From Prado023 sp963697345 (GTDB lineage Bacteria; Actinomycetota; Actinomycetes; S36-B12; CAIYMF01), in NCBI GenBank assembly GCA_963697345.1, contig CAVONS010000011.1, positions 15,738 to 79,737 on the forward strand: DNA of 64,000 bases. Reading direction: 5' to 3'. This document shows, in pieces, positions 1 through 7,697 of the stretch (its first letter is position 1; every line of letters starts with the position of its first letter). A program made the translations under genes and the position numbers. The notes beneath the pieces are model-generated. The model did no database searches. It saw only the letters and a list, made by a program, of their open reading frames with translations, and had not been told where the DNA came from.

Positions 1-657
1 GTCGGTGAAGCTCAACTCATGGGTGTCCGAGGCGTTCCAGCCCACCTTGGCGTACTCCGGGGCGACCTCGAAGCCCGGAGTCCCGGACGGCACGATGATG
101 GCCGAGATCTCAGGCCTGCCGTCGTCGCGAACCCCGGTCACCGCGGTCACCGTGACCAGTCCGGTGATCTCGGTTCCGGAGTTCGTGATGAACGACTTCG
201 AGCCGTTGATCACCCACTGGTCACCCTCGACCCTGGCGGTGGTGCGCACGCTGCCCGCATCCGAACCACTGCCGGACTCCGTCAGGCCGAACGCTCCGAG
301 CTGCTCACCGGCGGCCAACCGCGGCAGCCAGGTGTCCTTCTGCTCCTGCGACCCGAACCTCAGGATCGGCATCGCGCCCAGCGAGACCCCCGCCTCGAGG
401 GTGATCGCCATGCTCGAGTCCACCCGGGCGAGTTCCTCGATGGCCACGCACAGGGCCACGTAGTCCCCGCCCATGCCGCCGTACTCCTCGGGAATGGGCA
501 GCCCGAACAGGCCCATCTCACCCATCCGGCGCACCAGTGGCAGTGGGAACTCCCCCCGGCGGTAGTAGTCCCCGATCACCGGAGCCACCTCATCGCGGGC
601 GAACCTGGCGACCACGCCGCGAAGTTCTTCGTGCTCAGGGCAGAGGGCAAGGTCCAT
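1..657 (-). CDS. Acyl-CoA dehydrogenase (3' part cut by window edge)
   Basis: FAD-dependent acyl-CoA dehydrogenase of fatty-acid or branched-chain acyl-CoA oxidation. The 219 codons present cover the N-terminal helical domain and the start of the middle beta domain. FGLTESGSGSDAGS and the following WVINGSKSFITNSGT stretch are classic family motifs, and PIPEEYGGMGGDYVA is the usual N-terminal block. The ATG at 657 is preceded by AGGAG about 8 bases upstream. The C-terminal helical domain with the catalytic Glu lies outside the window, so substrate chain length cannot be judged. It is transcribed away from the GtrA gene; an inverted repeat sits in the shared upstream region. Confidence 0.93.
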   Translation of the reverse strand, partial: MDLALCPEHEELRGVVARFARDEVAPVIGDYYRRGEFPLPLVRRMGEMGLFGLPIPEEYGGMGGDYVALCVAIEELARVDSSMAITLEAGVSLGAMPILRFGSQEQKDTWLPRLAAGEQLGAFGLTESGSGSDAGSVRTTARVEGDQWVINGSKSFITNSGTEITGLVTVTAVTGVRDDGRPEISAIIVPSGTPGFEVAPEYAKVGWNASDTHELSFTD

Positions 658-713
658 GGCTGGCTCCTGGTTCGAGGTCGTCACCCACACGGTAGGCGAT
701 CGCAATGAGACAC

Positions 714-736
714 TTCACACCTGCTCCACGTGTGAA
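714..736. promoter_or_regulatory. 7-bp inverted repeat, candidate operator between acyl-CoA dehydrogenase and gtrA-like gene
   Basis: TTCACAC (714-720) and GTGTGAA (730-736) form a perfect inverted repeat with a 9-base spacer. A TACCGT box (694-689 on the minus strand) lies downstream of it toward the dehydrogenase, so the repeat would cover the -35 zone of that gene. Dyads like this are typical TetR- or GntR-type regulator sites, but no such regulator is encoded nearby; function is inferred. Confidence 0.4.
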
Positions 737-759
737 CCTGCCGCGGGGCGGGTACACGC

Positions 760-1278
760 GTGCGCATGGCGCAGACACAGGTGACGGAGTCGGACGTGGA
801 CGGACAGGCGCACAGCCGGGTGTCCGGTGCCGCTCGCAGGCTCGGGACAGAGATCGCCAAGTTCGGCACCGTCGGCGCGTTCGCGTTCGTGATCGACGTG
901 GGTCTGTTCAACATCCTCCGCGCCGGGGTCCTGTCCGACAGTCCCCTGACCGCCAAGACGATCAGCGTGGTCGCCGCCACCTTCTTCGCCTACGTGGCCA
1001 ACCGGAACTGGACCTACCGTGATCGGGCGCGGACCGGATACGGCCGGGAGACCGCGCTCTTCTTCGCCACCAACGCCGTCGCGCTGCTCATCTCGTGGGC
1101 CTGCCTCGCGTTCACGCACTACCTGCTGGGCCTGGACAGCCAGCTCGCCGACAACATCAGCGGCAATGTCATCGCCGTGGCGCTGGGGACCATGTTCCGC
1201 TTCTGGGTCTACCGCACGTGGGTCTTCCCCCATGAGCAGGACCTGCCTGTGGCCCAACCCGAACATGGGACCACGTGA
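760..1278 (+). CDS. GtrA-family small membrane protein
   Basis: A 172-residue protein with four hydrophobic segments and the GtrA/DPMS-type pattern: FGTVGAFAFVIDVGLFN in the first segment, FFAYVANRNWTYRD after the second, and a C-terminal block FRFWVYRTWVF. GtrA-like proteins are thought to help move polyprenyl-linked sugars across the membrane for cell-envelope glycosylation. The GTG at 760 has a G-rich Shine-Dalgarno-like run (745-752) at a good distance; an ATG two codons later (766) is an alternative. The gene stands alone and converges on the cyclase gene; the donor and acceptor sugar are unknown. Confidence 0.85.
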   Translation: MRMAQTQVTESDVDGQAHSRVSGAARRLGTEIAKFGTVGAFAFVIDVGLFNILRAGVLSDSPLTAKTISVVAATFFAYVANRNWTYRDRARTGYGRETALFFATNAVALLISWACLAFTHYLLGLDSQLADNISGNVIAVALGTMFRFWVYRTWVFPHEQDLPVAQPEHGTT

Positions 1279-1326
1279 CGACGGTCCGCCCGGCCTGTGG
1301 GCGAACGGGCAGCAGGCGGCCGGACC

Positions 1327-2370
1327 TCAGCTGCGTCGTCGCGACACGCTCGTCGCCCTGACCAGCCCCATCCCGCGCAGCGGCCGCGGAGCGAGGTGCC
1401 GCAGCACGTAGGGCGTCCGATCTGCCAGGGCCTCCTCGGTGGCGCTGTCGATGAGCGTCGCTCCGGGCCTGGCAACGGCCGTCAGGCGGCTGGCCCGGTT
1501 GACCGTCCCGCCGTAGAAGTCGCCCATCCGGGACACGAGGTGTCCCGTGGACAGCCCGATCCGCAGCACGAGCGGGTCCGGCCCGGGGGCCGACAGCGCG
1601 TGCATGGCCACGGCGATCGCCAGCGCCTCATCGGGATTGCGGGCCACGAACATGACCTCGTCGCCCAATGTCTTGACCAGTCGCGCTCCCCGGGCAGCGA
1701 CGATGTCGGCCGCGCCCGTCTCGAACGCCTGCACCATCTGCGCGAGCTCCTCATCGCCCATGGCGCGGGCCAGCCGCGTGAAGCCCGCGATGTCGGCGAA
1801 GCCGACAGTGGCCACGGTCGCCTCGGCCGATGCCTCATCCTCGTCGGTGACGAAGGCCAGCCCCCGCCCGATCGCGGCCGCCAGGTGCCGACGCCAGGCG
1901 TGCACCAGCATCGACTCCAGGCCGGGCATGATGCCCTCGAGGCTCTCGGCGACCTCGTCGAGGTCAACGGGCAAGTCCGACTCGGCCAGGACCCGGGCCA
2001 TGGTGTCGACCTGCCACTGGGCCAGCCTCGAGGCCGTCTGGCCGAGGCTGCGCACCACCTCGATGGTGGTGGGCTCGTCCAGGAAGCCGCTGTCGACCCA
2101 GCCCGCCAGGAGGCACAGGGACTGCACGTCCATGGCCGTGAACGCCGCGGCGGTCCCGACGTCGGCGAAGCCCATCGCGCGCCAGTAGGGACGCGCCCGC
2201 TCCACCGTCAGCCCCGCGGCTGCAGCTGCCTGTTCGCGGGTGAAGACCGCGGGGTCGCGCAGGACCAGCTCAGCGATCCGGTCGATCTTCTGCTGCCGGG
2301 GACCGGGAACGCTCACGCCACCGGCGACGGTCACATCACCGGCCGACGACACGTCACCGGAGTGGCTCAC
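1327..2370 (-). CDS. Class III adenylate cyclase with N-terminal regulatory domain (Rv1264-like)
   Basis: Makes cAMP from ATP. Residues about 25-165 form a helical regulatory region like the pH-sensing autoinhibitory domain of mycobacterial Rv1264; the catalytic domain follows (about 185-340). Metal-binding aspartates are D193 (FADIAGFT) and D237 (KTLGDEVMF), adenine-specifying residues K233 and probably D284, and transition-state residues N291 and R295 (VNRASRL). All are present, so it should be active as a homodimer. The GTG at 2370 begins one base after the birA stop (TGA-C-GTG), suggesting translational coupling. The first 20 codons come from degenerate CCGGTGACGTG direct repeats giving an SGDV/AGDV-rich tail, so a later GTG start is possible. 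Confidence 0.9.
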   Translation of the reverse strand: MSHSGDVSSAGDVTVAGGVSVPGPRQQKIDRIAELVLRDPAVFTREQAAAAAGLTVERARPYWRAMGFADVGTAAAFTAMDVQSLCLLAGWVDSGFLDEPTTIEVVRSLGQTASRLAQWQVDTMARVLAESDLPVDLDEVAESLEGIMPGLESMLVHAWRRHLAAAIGRGLAFVTDEDEASAEATVATVGFADIAGFTRLARAMGDEELAQMVQAFETGAADIVAARGARLVKTLGDEVMFVARNPDEALAIAVAMHALSAPGPDPLVLRIGLSTGHLVSRMGDFYGGTVNRASRLTAVARPGATLIDSATEEALADRTPYVLRHLAPRPLRGMGLVRATSVSRRRS

Positions 2371-2371
2371 G

Positions 2372-3298
2372 TCACCGGAGGGGGGCGTGGGTCACATCTC
2401 CGACCACGACCGTGACCTGGGTCCCGTCGGAGTCCACCAACAGGGCGCCCGTCGGGCTGATCCCCGCCCCCACGCCCACCAGATCACCGGCCCCGGGGCG
2501 CGTGACACTCAGCGGGGCGCCGATCGAGATGCAGCGCTCACGGTAGGACGCCAGCAGGCGGTCCAGGGAGTCGGTGTCGGTGCCGACAGCATCCCACGCG
2601 GTGAACCAGTGCTCGATGCGCGACAGCGCCCGACCCACGAGCTTGGCGCGCCTGGGCCGGATGACCCCAGCCAGCGTCAACGAGGTGGCCCCCGGCACCG
2701 GCAGGTCCTCCTCGCCGAGATCCACGTTGATCCCGACCCCGAGGACGATCGCACCGGTCTGGGCGTCCCGCTCGGCCAGGATGCCGCCAACCTTGCCACC
2801 GCGGCCGCTGGGGGCATCCTCGTCGCGGATCACCAGGTCATTGGGCCACTTCAGGGAGGCTCGCACCCCGGTGACGAACTCGAGTGCCTCACAGACCGCC
2901 ACGCCGGCCAGCAGCGGCAGGGCGCCCCACTCGTGCTCGGGGCCATCGGGATGCAGGACGACCGAGAACATCGCCGAGGTCCCCGCGGGAGCCTCCCAGT
3001 CGCGGTCCAGGCGACCCCGGCCGGCAGTCTGCAGGTCGGTCACCAGCACGACACCGCTGGGGCAGCCGGCGGAGGCCAGGGCGACGCCGACCGAGTTCGT
3101 CGAGGCGATCTCGGAGAACACGGTCACGCTGCGCCACGAGCCGCCGCCCTTGCGGATCGACTTGATGACTGCGGCCGTCCCGAGGTCCACCGGCCACTGG
3201 TCGACGTAGGCGACTCCAGAGGAGCGCAGGCGTTCGTCGGGGCCGGGGACGAGCGGGGCAGGCGTGGGGGCAACCGGCCCCGAGGTGATCTCAGACAC
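2372..3298 (-). CDS. birA: Biotin--[acetyl-CoA-carboxylase] ligase BirA
   Basis: Activates biotin with ATP to biotinyl-AMP and transfers it to the lysine of biotin carboxyl carrier domains. The core shows TDLQTAGRGRLDRDW (biotinoyl-AMP loop), the SLKWPNDL block, and KVGGILAE followed by IVLGVGINV; a small C-terminal domain follows. There is no N-terminal helix-turn-helix, so this is a monofunctional ligase, not the E. coli-type repressor. The GTG at 3298 is preferred because TACCTT lies six bases upstream (a leaderless start), and longer frames would run into accD. Its evident substrate is the biotinyl domain of AccA (7698-9467), and its divergent neighbour is the carboxylase beta subunit. 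Confidence 0.92.
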   Translation of the reverse strand: MSEITSGPVAPTPAPLVPGPDERLRSSGVAYVDQWPVDLGTAAVIKSIRKGGGSWRSVTVFSEIASTNSVGVALASAGCPSGVVLVTDLQTAGRGRLDRDWEAPAGTSAMFSVVLHPDGPEHEWGALPLLAGVAVCEALEFVTGVRASLKWPNDLVIRDEDAPSGRGGKVGGILAERDAQTGAIVLGVGINVDLGEEDLPVPGATSLTLAGVIRPRRAKLVGRALSRIEHWFTAWDAVGTDTDSLDRLLASYRERCISIGAPLSVTRPGAGDLVGVGAGISPTGALLVDSDGTQVTVVVGDVTHAPLR

Positions 3299-3341
3299 AG
3301 GGATAAGGTACTTCACGAAAGCATTCCAGGAGAGGGACGAG
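3299..3341. promoter_or_regulatory. Compact divergent promoter of birA and accD with shared -10 sequence
   Basis: Only 43 bases separate the two start codons. The plus strand reads TAAGGT at 3304-3309 (a -10 for accD, whose ATG at 3342 has an AGGAGAGG ribosome site). The minus strand reads TACCTT at 3310-3305, six bases before the birA GTG. The two -10 hexamers overlap by five bases, so transcription could be fired in either direction from one melted site. No good -35 hexamer is obvious for either direction. Confidence 0.55.
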
Positions 3342-4949
3342 ATGAGCGCGAGCGCACCTGAGCCGACTGCGGCGCAGGAGGATGTCGACCTGACCACGAC
3401 CGCAGGGAAGATCGCCGACCTCGAACAACGACGTCATGAGGCAGTCCTGGCCGGGAAGGCAGCGCGGATCGAGAAGCAGCACGCCAAGGGCAAGATGACC
3501 GCACGGGAGCGGCTGCGCCACTTCCTGGATGCGGGCTCCTTCGTCGAACTCGATGAACTGGCACGACACCGCTCGCACAACTTCGGCGGCCAGCGCAATC
3601 GTCCCTACGGCGACGGCGTGGTCACCGGGCACGGCACCGTCAACGGCCGTCCCGTGTGCGTCTTCGCACAGGACTTCACCGTGTTCGGTGGCTCCCTGGG
3701 TGAGGTGTTCGGCGAGAAGATCATCAAGGTCATGGACCTCGCCCTGCGCAACGGCTGGCCGATCGTGGGCATCAACGACTCCGGGGGTGCGCGCATCCAG
3801 GAGGGTGTGGTCTCGCTGGCCATCTACGGCGAGATCTTCCGGCGCAACGTCCAGGCCTCGGGTGTGATCCCGCAGATCTCGCTGATCATGGGGCCCTGCG
3901 CAGGAGGCGCGGTCTACTCCCCGGCGATCACCGACTTCACCGTCATGGTGGACAAGACCTCCCACATGTTCATCACCGGCCCGGACGTCATCAAGACCGT
4001 CACCGGCGAGGACGTGGCCTTCGAGGAGCTCGGAGGGGCCCGGACACACAACACCAAGTCCGGCGTCGCGCACTACATGGGCGAGGACGAGCACGATGCC
4101 CTGGGCTACGTGCGGGCACTGCTGAGCTACCTGCCGGCCAACAACCTCGAGCGCCCCCCCGTGTTCGGCGACGAGCTCGACCTCGAGCCCAACGAGACCG
4201 ACTTGGCCCTGGACAGCCTCATCCCGGACTCACCCAACCAGCCCTACGACATGCACAGGGCCATCGAGGCGATCCTCGACGACGAGGAGTTCCTCGAGGT
4301 CCAGCCCTTGTTCGCCCCCAACATGGTCATCGGCTTCGGCCGGGTCGAGGGCCACTCGGTCGGGATCGTGGCCAACCAGCCGATGCAGTTCGCCGGGACG
4401 CTGGACATCGACGCCTCCGAGAAGGCAGCTCGCTTCGTGCGCACCTGCGACGCGTTCAACATCCCCGTCGTCACGTTCGTCGACGTCCCCGGCTTCCTGC
4501 CCGGCACCTCGCAGGAATGGGACGGGATCATCCGTCGTGGCGCCAAGCTCATCTACGCCTACGTGGAGGCGACCGTCCCGAAGGTCACGGTCATCACGCG
4601 CAAGGCCTATGGCGGTGCGTACGTCGTCATGGGCTCCAAGCACCTCGGCGGCGATGTGAACATCGCCTGGCCCACCGGCCAGATCGCCGTGATGGGCGCC
4701 CAGGGCGCCGTGAGCATCCTGTACCGCAAGGAGCTGGCTGCTGCCGAGGATCCGGCGGCCACCCGCGCCGAGCTCGAGGCGGAGTACAACCTCCAACTGG
4801 CCAACCCCTACCTGGCCGGAGAGCGCGGCTACATCGACAACGTGATCCTGCCGCACGAGACGCGGGCCGAGGTCGCACGGGCCCTGCGGATCCTGCGCAA
4901 CAAGCGCGAGACCCATCCGCCCAAGAAGCACGGGAACATCCCGCTGTGA
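3342..4949 (+). CDS. accD: Acyl-CoA carboxylase beta subunit (propionyl-CoA carboxylase type)
   Basis: Carboxyltransferase subunit that moves CO2 from carboxybiotin to acetyl- or propionyl-CoA, giving malonyl- or methylmalonyl-CoA. At 535 residues it has family length, with two crotonase-fold halves. Oxyanion-hole glycine pairs are visible in INDSGGARIQEG / MGPCAGGAVYSP and in the second half around FVDVPGFLPG / KAYGGAYVVMGSK. The ATG at 3342 follows AGGAGAGGGACGAG. The stop overlaps the start of accE (GTGA), and accA lies 2.7 kb downstream on the same strand, so this is the core of a multi-subunit carboxylase operon. The family resembles AccD5/PccB; substrate choice between acetyl- and propionyl-CoA is not certain from sequence. 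Confidence 0.95.
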   Translation: MSASAPEPTAAQEDVDLTTTAGKIADLEQRRHEAVLAGKAARIEKQHAKGKMTARERLRHFLDAGSFVELDELARHRSHNFGGQRNRPYGDGVVTGHGTVNGRPVCVFAQDFTVFGGSLGEVFGEKIIKVMDLALRNGWPIVGINDSGGARIQEGVVSLAIYGEIFRRNVQASGVIPQISLIMGPCAGGAVYSPAITDFTVMVDKTSHMFITGPDVIKTVTGEDVAFEELGGARTHNTKSGVAHYMGEDEHDALGYVRALLSYLPANNLERPPVFGDELDLEPNETDLALDSLIPDSPNQPYDMHRAIEAILDDEEFLEVQPLFAPNMVIGFGRVEGHSVGIVANQPMQFAGTLDIDASEKAARFVRTCDAFNIPVVTFVDVPGFLPGTSQEWDGIIRRGAKLIYAYVEATVPKVTVITRKAYGGAYVVMGSKHLGGDVNIAWPTGQIAVMGAQGAVSILYRKELAAAEDPAATRAELEAEYNLQLANPYLAGERGYIDNVILPHETRAEVARALRILRNKRETHPPKKHGNIPL

Positions 4950-5167
4950 CCGGCGCGGAGCAGGAGGTGCGCCCCGCGCTGCGGATCGTGCGCGGCGCAC
5001 CGACCGCGGAGGAGATCGCAGCCCTGGTCACGGTCCTGGCTGCCGTCAGCGGGGGTGCGGGGCCCAGCGGGACCGACCAGCCCACCTCGCAGTGGGCGCC
5101 ACCTGCCCGGCTGGTGCGGACCAGCGCCGAACCCAGCGGCTGGTGGGAGTCCGCGCTCCCCCGTTGA
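4946..5167 (+). CDS. accE: Acyl-CoA carboxylase epsilon subunit
   Basis: A 73-residue actinobacterial epsilon subunit, which binds the beta subunit and stabilises or stimulates the carboxylase complex. The conserved helix LRIVRGAPTAEEIAALVTVL is at residues about 11-30, followed by a Pro/Thr-rich linker and the Trp-containing tail (SGWWESALPR). GTG at 4946 overlaps the accD stop in a GTGA junction, which fixes the start. Position directly after accD is the standard arrangement in mycobacteria and streptomycetes. Confidence 0.88.
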   Translation: MTGAEQEVRPALRIVRGAPTAEEIAALVTVLAAVSGGAGPSGTDQPTSQWAPPARLVRTSAEPSGWWESALPR

Positions 5168-5197
5168 GAGCACGCATGTGCCACTAGGCTGCCGCTC

Positions 5198-6925
5198 GTG
5201 AACCCCGACCGGCCCTCCGCTGACGGCCGGCCAGTGGTCGTCTTCGTGCTGCGCCGCCTGGTTGCCGGGGGGCCACCGACCGCCCTCTGGCTGGAACGCC
5301 TGCGAGTGTTCGCCGCGGCCGGCTGGGCCACTCATGCAGCGTTCATCAGGACCGATCCGGACCTCGAGGACACGATCACCGCGCTGCGATCCTCCGGGCA
5401 GCTGCCCGCGAGCACCGGCACCCACCACTTCGCCCTGCGGGATCGCCGGATCCGGCCCGCGTGGTGGGCGCAACGGCCCACCGACGAGCCGGTGCAGGCC
5501 CGCATCGGCGACTGGCTGGACTGGCTGACCGGCGAGGTCCCCGGCTGCGTGGTGATCGCCGATGAGTCGGCCTCCTACTCCTACGTGGCGGCGATGAGCA
5601 ACCCGCTCGTGGCGCGCGTCGCAGCACTGCATGACTCCCAGGACGAGCCGGTCCATGCCGACGCCGCTGGCCAGGTCCCGGATCCCGACTCGGTCCTGGG
5701 GCCGAACTCCGAGCCCCCGGCCGCGTCAGCAGAGCCATTGTCCGCCTTCGACGGGCTGGTGCTCCCACATCGGGCCATGTCCGACGAGGTCGGGGCGGCA
5801 CTCGCCCCGGGGCCCAAGGTCGTGGTCATCCCCACGACCAGCGCGGGCCCTCTGGAGGGCCGCGGAGCGAGCCCGGCAGCCTGGGCCACGTGGGTCACCT
5901 TCGCCGGCGATTTGGCTCAGGGGGCCTGCGACCATCGTTCGCCGAGCCTGCTGATCGATTCGGTTGCCACCTCGAGTCGGATCCTGCGCCTCTCCGGGGT
6001 CCTGGCCGACGACTCCAGCAGCCTGGACTCCTGGTCCTTCGACCTTCCCACGCTCGTCGAGCCGGCAGGGTGGATCACCAACCCACCTCCGGTCGTCTCC
6101 GACGAGGACGCCGAGCCCGACGACCCGCCGGCCCACGCACACGCCGCCGACGCCACGCGGGACGTGGTGTGCGAGCTGCGGTCCAACGCCCTGGCCTTCG
6201 TCGCCAACCGACAGGGCCCCTTCAGCATCTCGTACACGAATGGAACAGATGCGATACCGATGCTGACAACGGACTTCGACACCAGGCTCATCGCCTCCCG
6301 GGCCGGCAACGCCACGATCGCGCGGCGCCCGGACGGAACCGTCTGGGTCAGCGCCCTGCCGGAACTGCAGTTCGCGCACATCGTGGAGGGACGCCTCCTG
6401 GTCCAGATGGCAGAAGCGGGGACACCCACGGACATCACGCACGCCCTGAGCTGGGGCTGCGACGTCGACTGGGCCGACCTCGCGGCGACGCCTGAGGGCG
6501 CGAGCTTCACCGGACGCCTGCGGGCGACCAGGATCGCACCGGCCGACGATTCCCCGCCCTCGATCTGCATCACAGACGTCGCCGGCTACTCCCGCCCCGT
6601 GGGCGCCCTGCGCTACGTCGGCGAACCCGCGATCGACGGATTGTCCTGGAGCCGGCCCGTCGCCGGTGTGCTCGAGACCGACCCGCTGGTCGCCACGACC
6701 GACCTCTCCGGGGGCGCCCTGTCCCTGCACGTGGGGTTCCGCGGCATGCTCGTGCCGGTGGGTGGCCTGTGGACCCATGGACATCGATCCAACATGCGCC
6801 TGACGTGCCCGCGCGGCTCCGTGACACTGCTGCCCTCGCCGGGTGGCCGGGTCCTGGTCGCGCCGGGCCGGGGGTACCGCGCACGGACCTCGGGGGCGAT
6901 CCGTCGCGTGGTGAGCCGTGGCTGA
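5198..6925 (+). CDS. Protein of unknown function inserted in the acyl-CoA carboxylase operon
   Basis: 575 residues, not recognised. The N-terminus (VVVFVLRRLVAGGPPTALWL) resembles the first strand and loop of GT-B glycosyltransferases, but I see no complete nucleotide-sugar-binding motif. The middle is acidic and Pro/Ala rich (about 290-325), and the last third looks beta-rich. There is no signal peptide or membrane helix. GTG at 5198 lies seven bases after TAGGCT (5185-5190), a leaderless-type promoter, so it may have its own promoter inside the operon. It ends with an 8-base overlap with maf. In related genomes accE is normally followed directly by maf, so this is an insertion. Base composition matches its neighbours. 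Confidence 0.7.
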   Translation: MNPDRPSADGRPVVVFVLRRLVAGGPPTALWLERLRVFAAAGWATHAAFIRTDPDLEDTITALRSSGQLPASTGTHHFALRDRRIRPAWWAQRPTDEPVQARIGDWLDWLTGEVPGCVVIADESASYSYVAAMSNPLVARVAALHDSQDEPVHADAAGQVPDPDSVLGPNSEPPAASAEPLSAFDGLVLPHRAMSDEVGAALAPGPKVVVIPTTSAGPLEGRGASPAAWATWVTFAGDLAQGACDHRSPSLLIDSVATSSRILRLSGVLADDSSSLDSWSFDLPTLVEPAGWITNPPPVVSDEDAEPDDPPAHAHAADATRDVVCELRSNALAFVANRQGPFSISYTNGTDAIPMLTTDFDTRLIASRAGNATIARRPDGTVWVSALPELQFAHIVEGRLLVQMAEAGTPTDITHALSWGCDVDWADLAATPEGASFTGRLRATRIAPADDSPPSICITDVAGYSRPVGALRYVGEPAIDGLSWSRPVAGVLETDPLVATTDLSGGALSLHVGFRGMLVPVGGLWTHGHRSNMRLTCPRGSVTLLPSPGGRVLVAPGRGYRARTSGAIRRVVSRG

Positions 6926-7607
6926 GCGGCTGCCCGATCCGGGGCTGCCCACACCAGCGAGCGGCCGCCCCACCCTCGTGCTGGGCTCGGCCTCCCCGGC
7001 GCGTGCAACCCTGCTGGGCAACGCCGGCGTCACCCCCATCATCTGGCACAGCCGGGTGGATGAGGACGCCCTGATCGCCGATGCAGGTGCTCAGGCCGCC
7101 GACCCGATCACCGTGACCCAGCTGCTGGCCACGGCCAAGGCCCGCGACGTCGCCGACCAGGTCCGATCCGGAGCCGTACCCGGGATCCCCGCGGGACCCG
7201 TCCTGGTCATCGGTGCGGACTCGATGCTGGCCTTCGGCGGGAGGGTCCTGGGCAAGGCGCGCACAGCCCAGGAGATCCGGGAGCGATGGGCGGCCATGTC
7301 CAGACGATCCGGGGTGCTGTTCACCGGTCACACCGTCATCGAGCTGACCACCGACCGGCAGGTCGAGCGGACCGTGGCCACGACCGTACGCTTCGGCCAC
7401 CCGGACCCCGTCGAGCTCGAGGCCTACATCGCCTCCGGCGAGCCGTTCGAGGTGGCCGGGTCGTGCACGATCGACGGTCTCGGCGGTCCCTTCATCGACG
7501 GGATCGACGGTGACCACACGAACGTCATCGGCCTGTCCCTGCCGGCACTGCGCTCCCTCCTGGCCGAGCTCGGCTTCCGCTGGACCGACCTCTGGAGCCC
7601 AGCCTGA
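6918..7607 (+). CDS. maf: Maf-like nucleoside triphosphate pyrophosphatase
   Basis: Hydrolyses non-canonical or methylated nucleoside triphosphates to the monophosphate and pyrophosphate (house cleaning, also linked to septum control). LVLGSASPARATLL is the family signature at residues about 19-32, GADSMLAFGG carries the catalytic Asp, and the SGEPFEVAGSCTIDGLGGPF block is the conserved C-terminal motif. The length of 229 is slightly above the family norm. GTG at 6918 overlaps the preceding gene by eight bases. Linkage with acyl-CoA carboxylase genes is conserved in Actinobacteria, although a functional tie is not established. Confidence 0.92.
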   Translation: MAERLPDPGLPTPASGRPTLVLGSASPARATLLGNAGVTPIIWHSRVDEDALIADAGAQAADPITVTQLLATAKARDVADQVRSGAVPGIPAGPVLVIGADSMLAFGGRVLGKARTAQEIRERWAAMSRRSGVLFTGHTVIELTTDRQVERTVATTVRFGHPDPVELEAYIASGEPFEVAGSCTIDGLGGPFIDGIDGDHTNVIGLSLPALRSLLAELGFRWTDLWSPA

Positions 7608-7639
7608 CGGGTGGCCGCAGCATCAGGACCGCCGCTCCG

Positions 7640-7671
7640 TAGGATGTCAAGCAGTCCGCCCGATATCGGGC
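7640..7671 (+). promoter_or_regulatory. Promoter -10 and 14-bp palindrome upstream of accA
   Basis: A TAGGAT -10-like hexamer at 7640-7645 precedes a perfect palindrome, GCCCGATATCGGGC, at 7658-7671. The palindrome would lie just after the transcription start and 26 bases before the accA ATG, an ideal position for a repressor. This suggests that accA has its own regulated promoter within the cluster. The regulator is unknown. Confidence 0.45.
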
Positions 7672-7697
7672 TCCGGTGCGCTGTGAGGGGTGCGGGA

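Noticed and set aside
1279..1326. Terminator between gtrA-like gene and cyclase gene
   Set aside because: GGTCC/GGACC and GGCC/GGCC can pair only with an asymmetric bulge; too weak to call.
3299..3397. A longer birA start at 3397
   Set aside because: It would overlap the accD start by 56 bases and has no ribosome site; the GTG at 3298 has a leaderless promoter.
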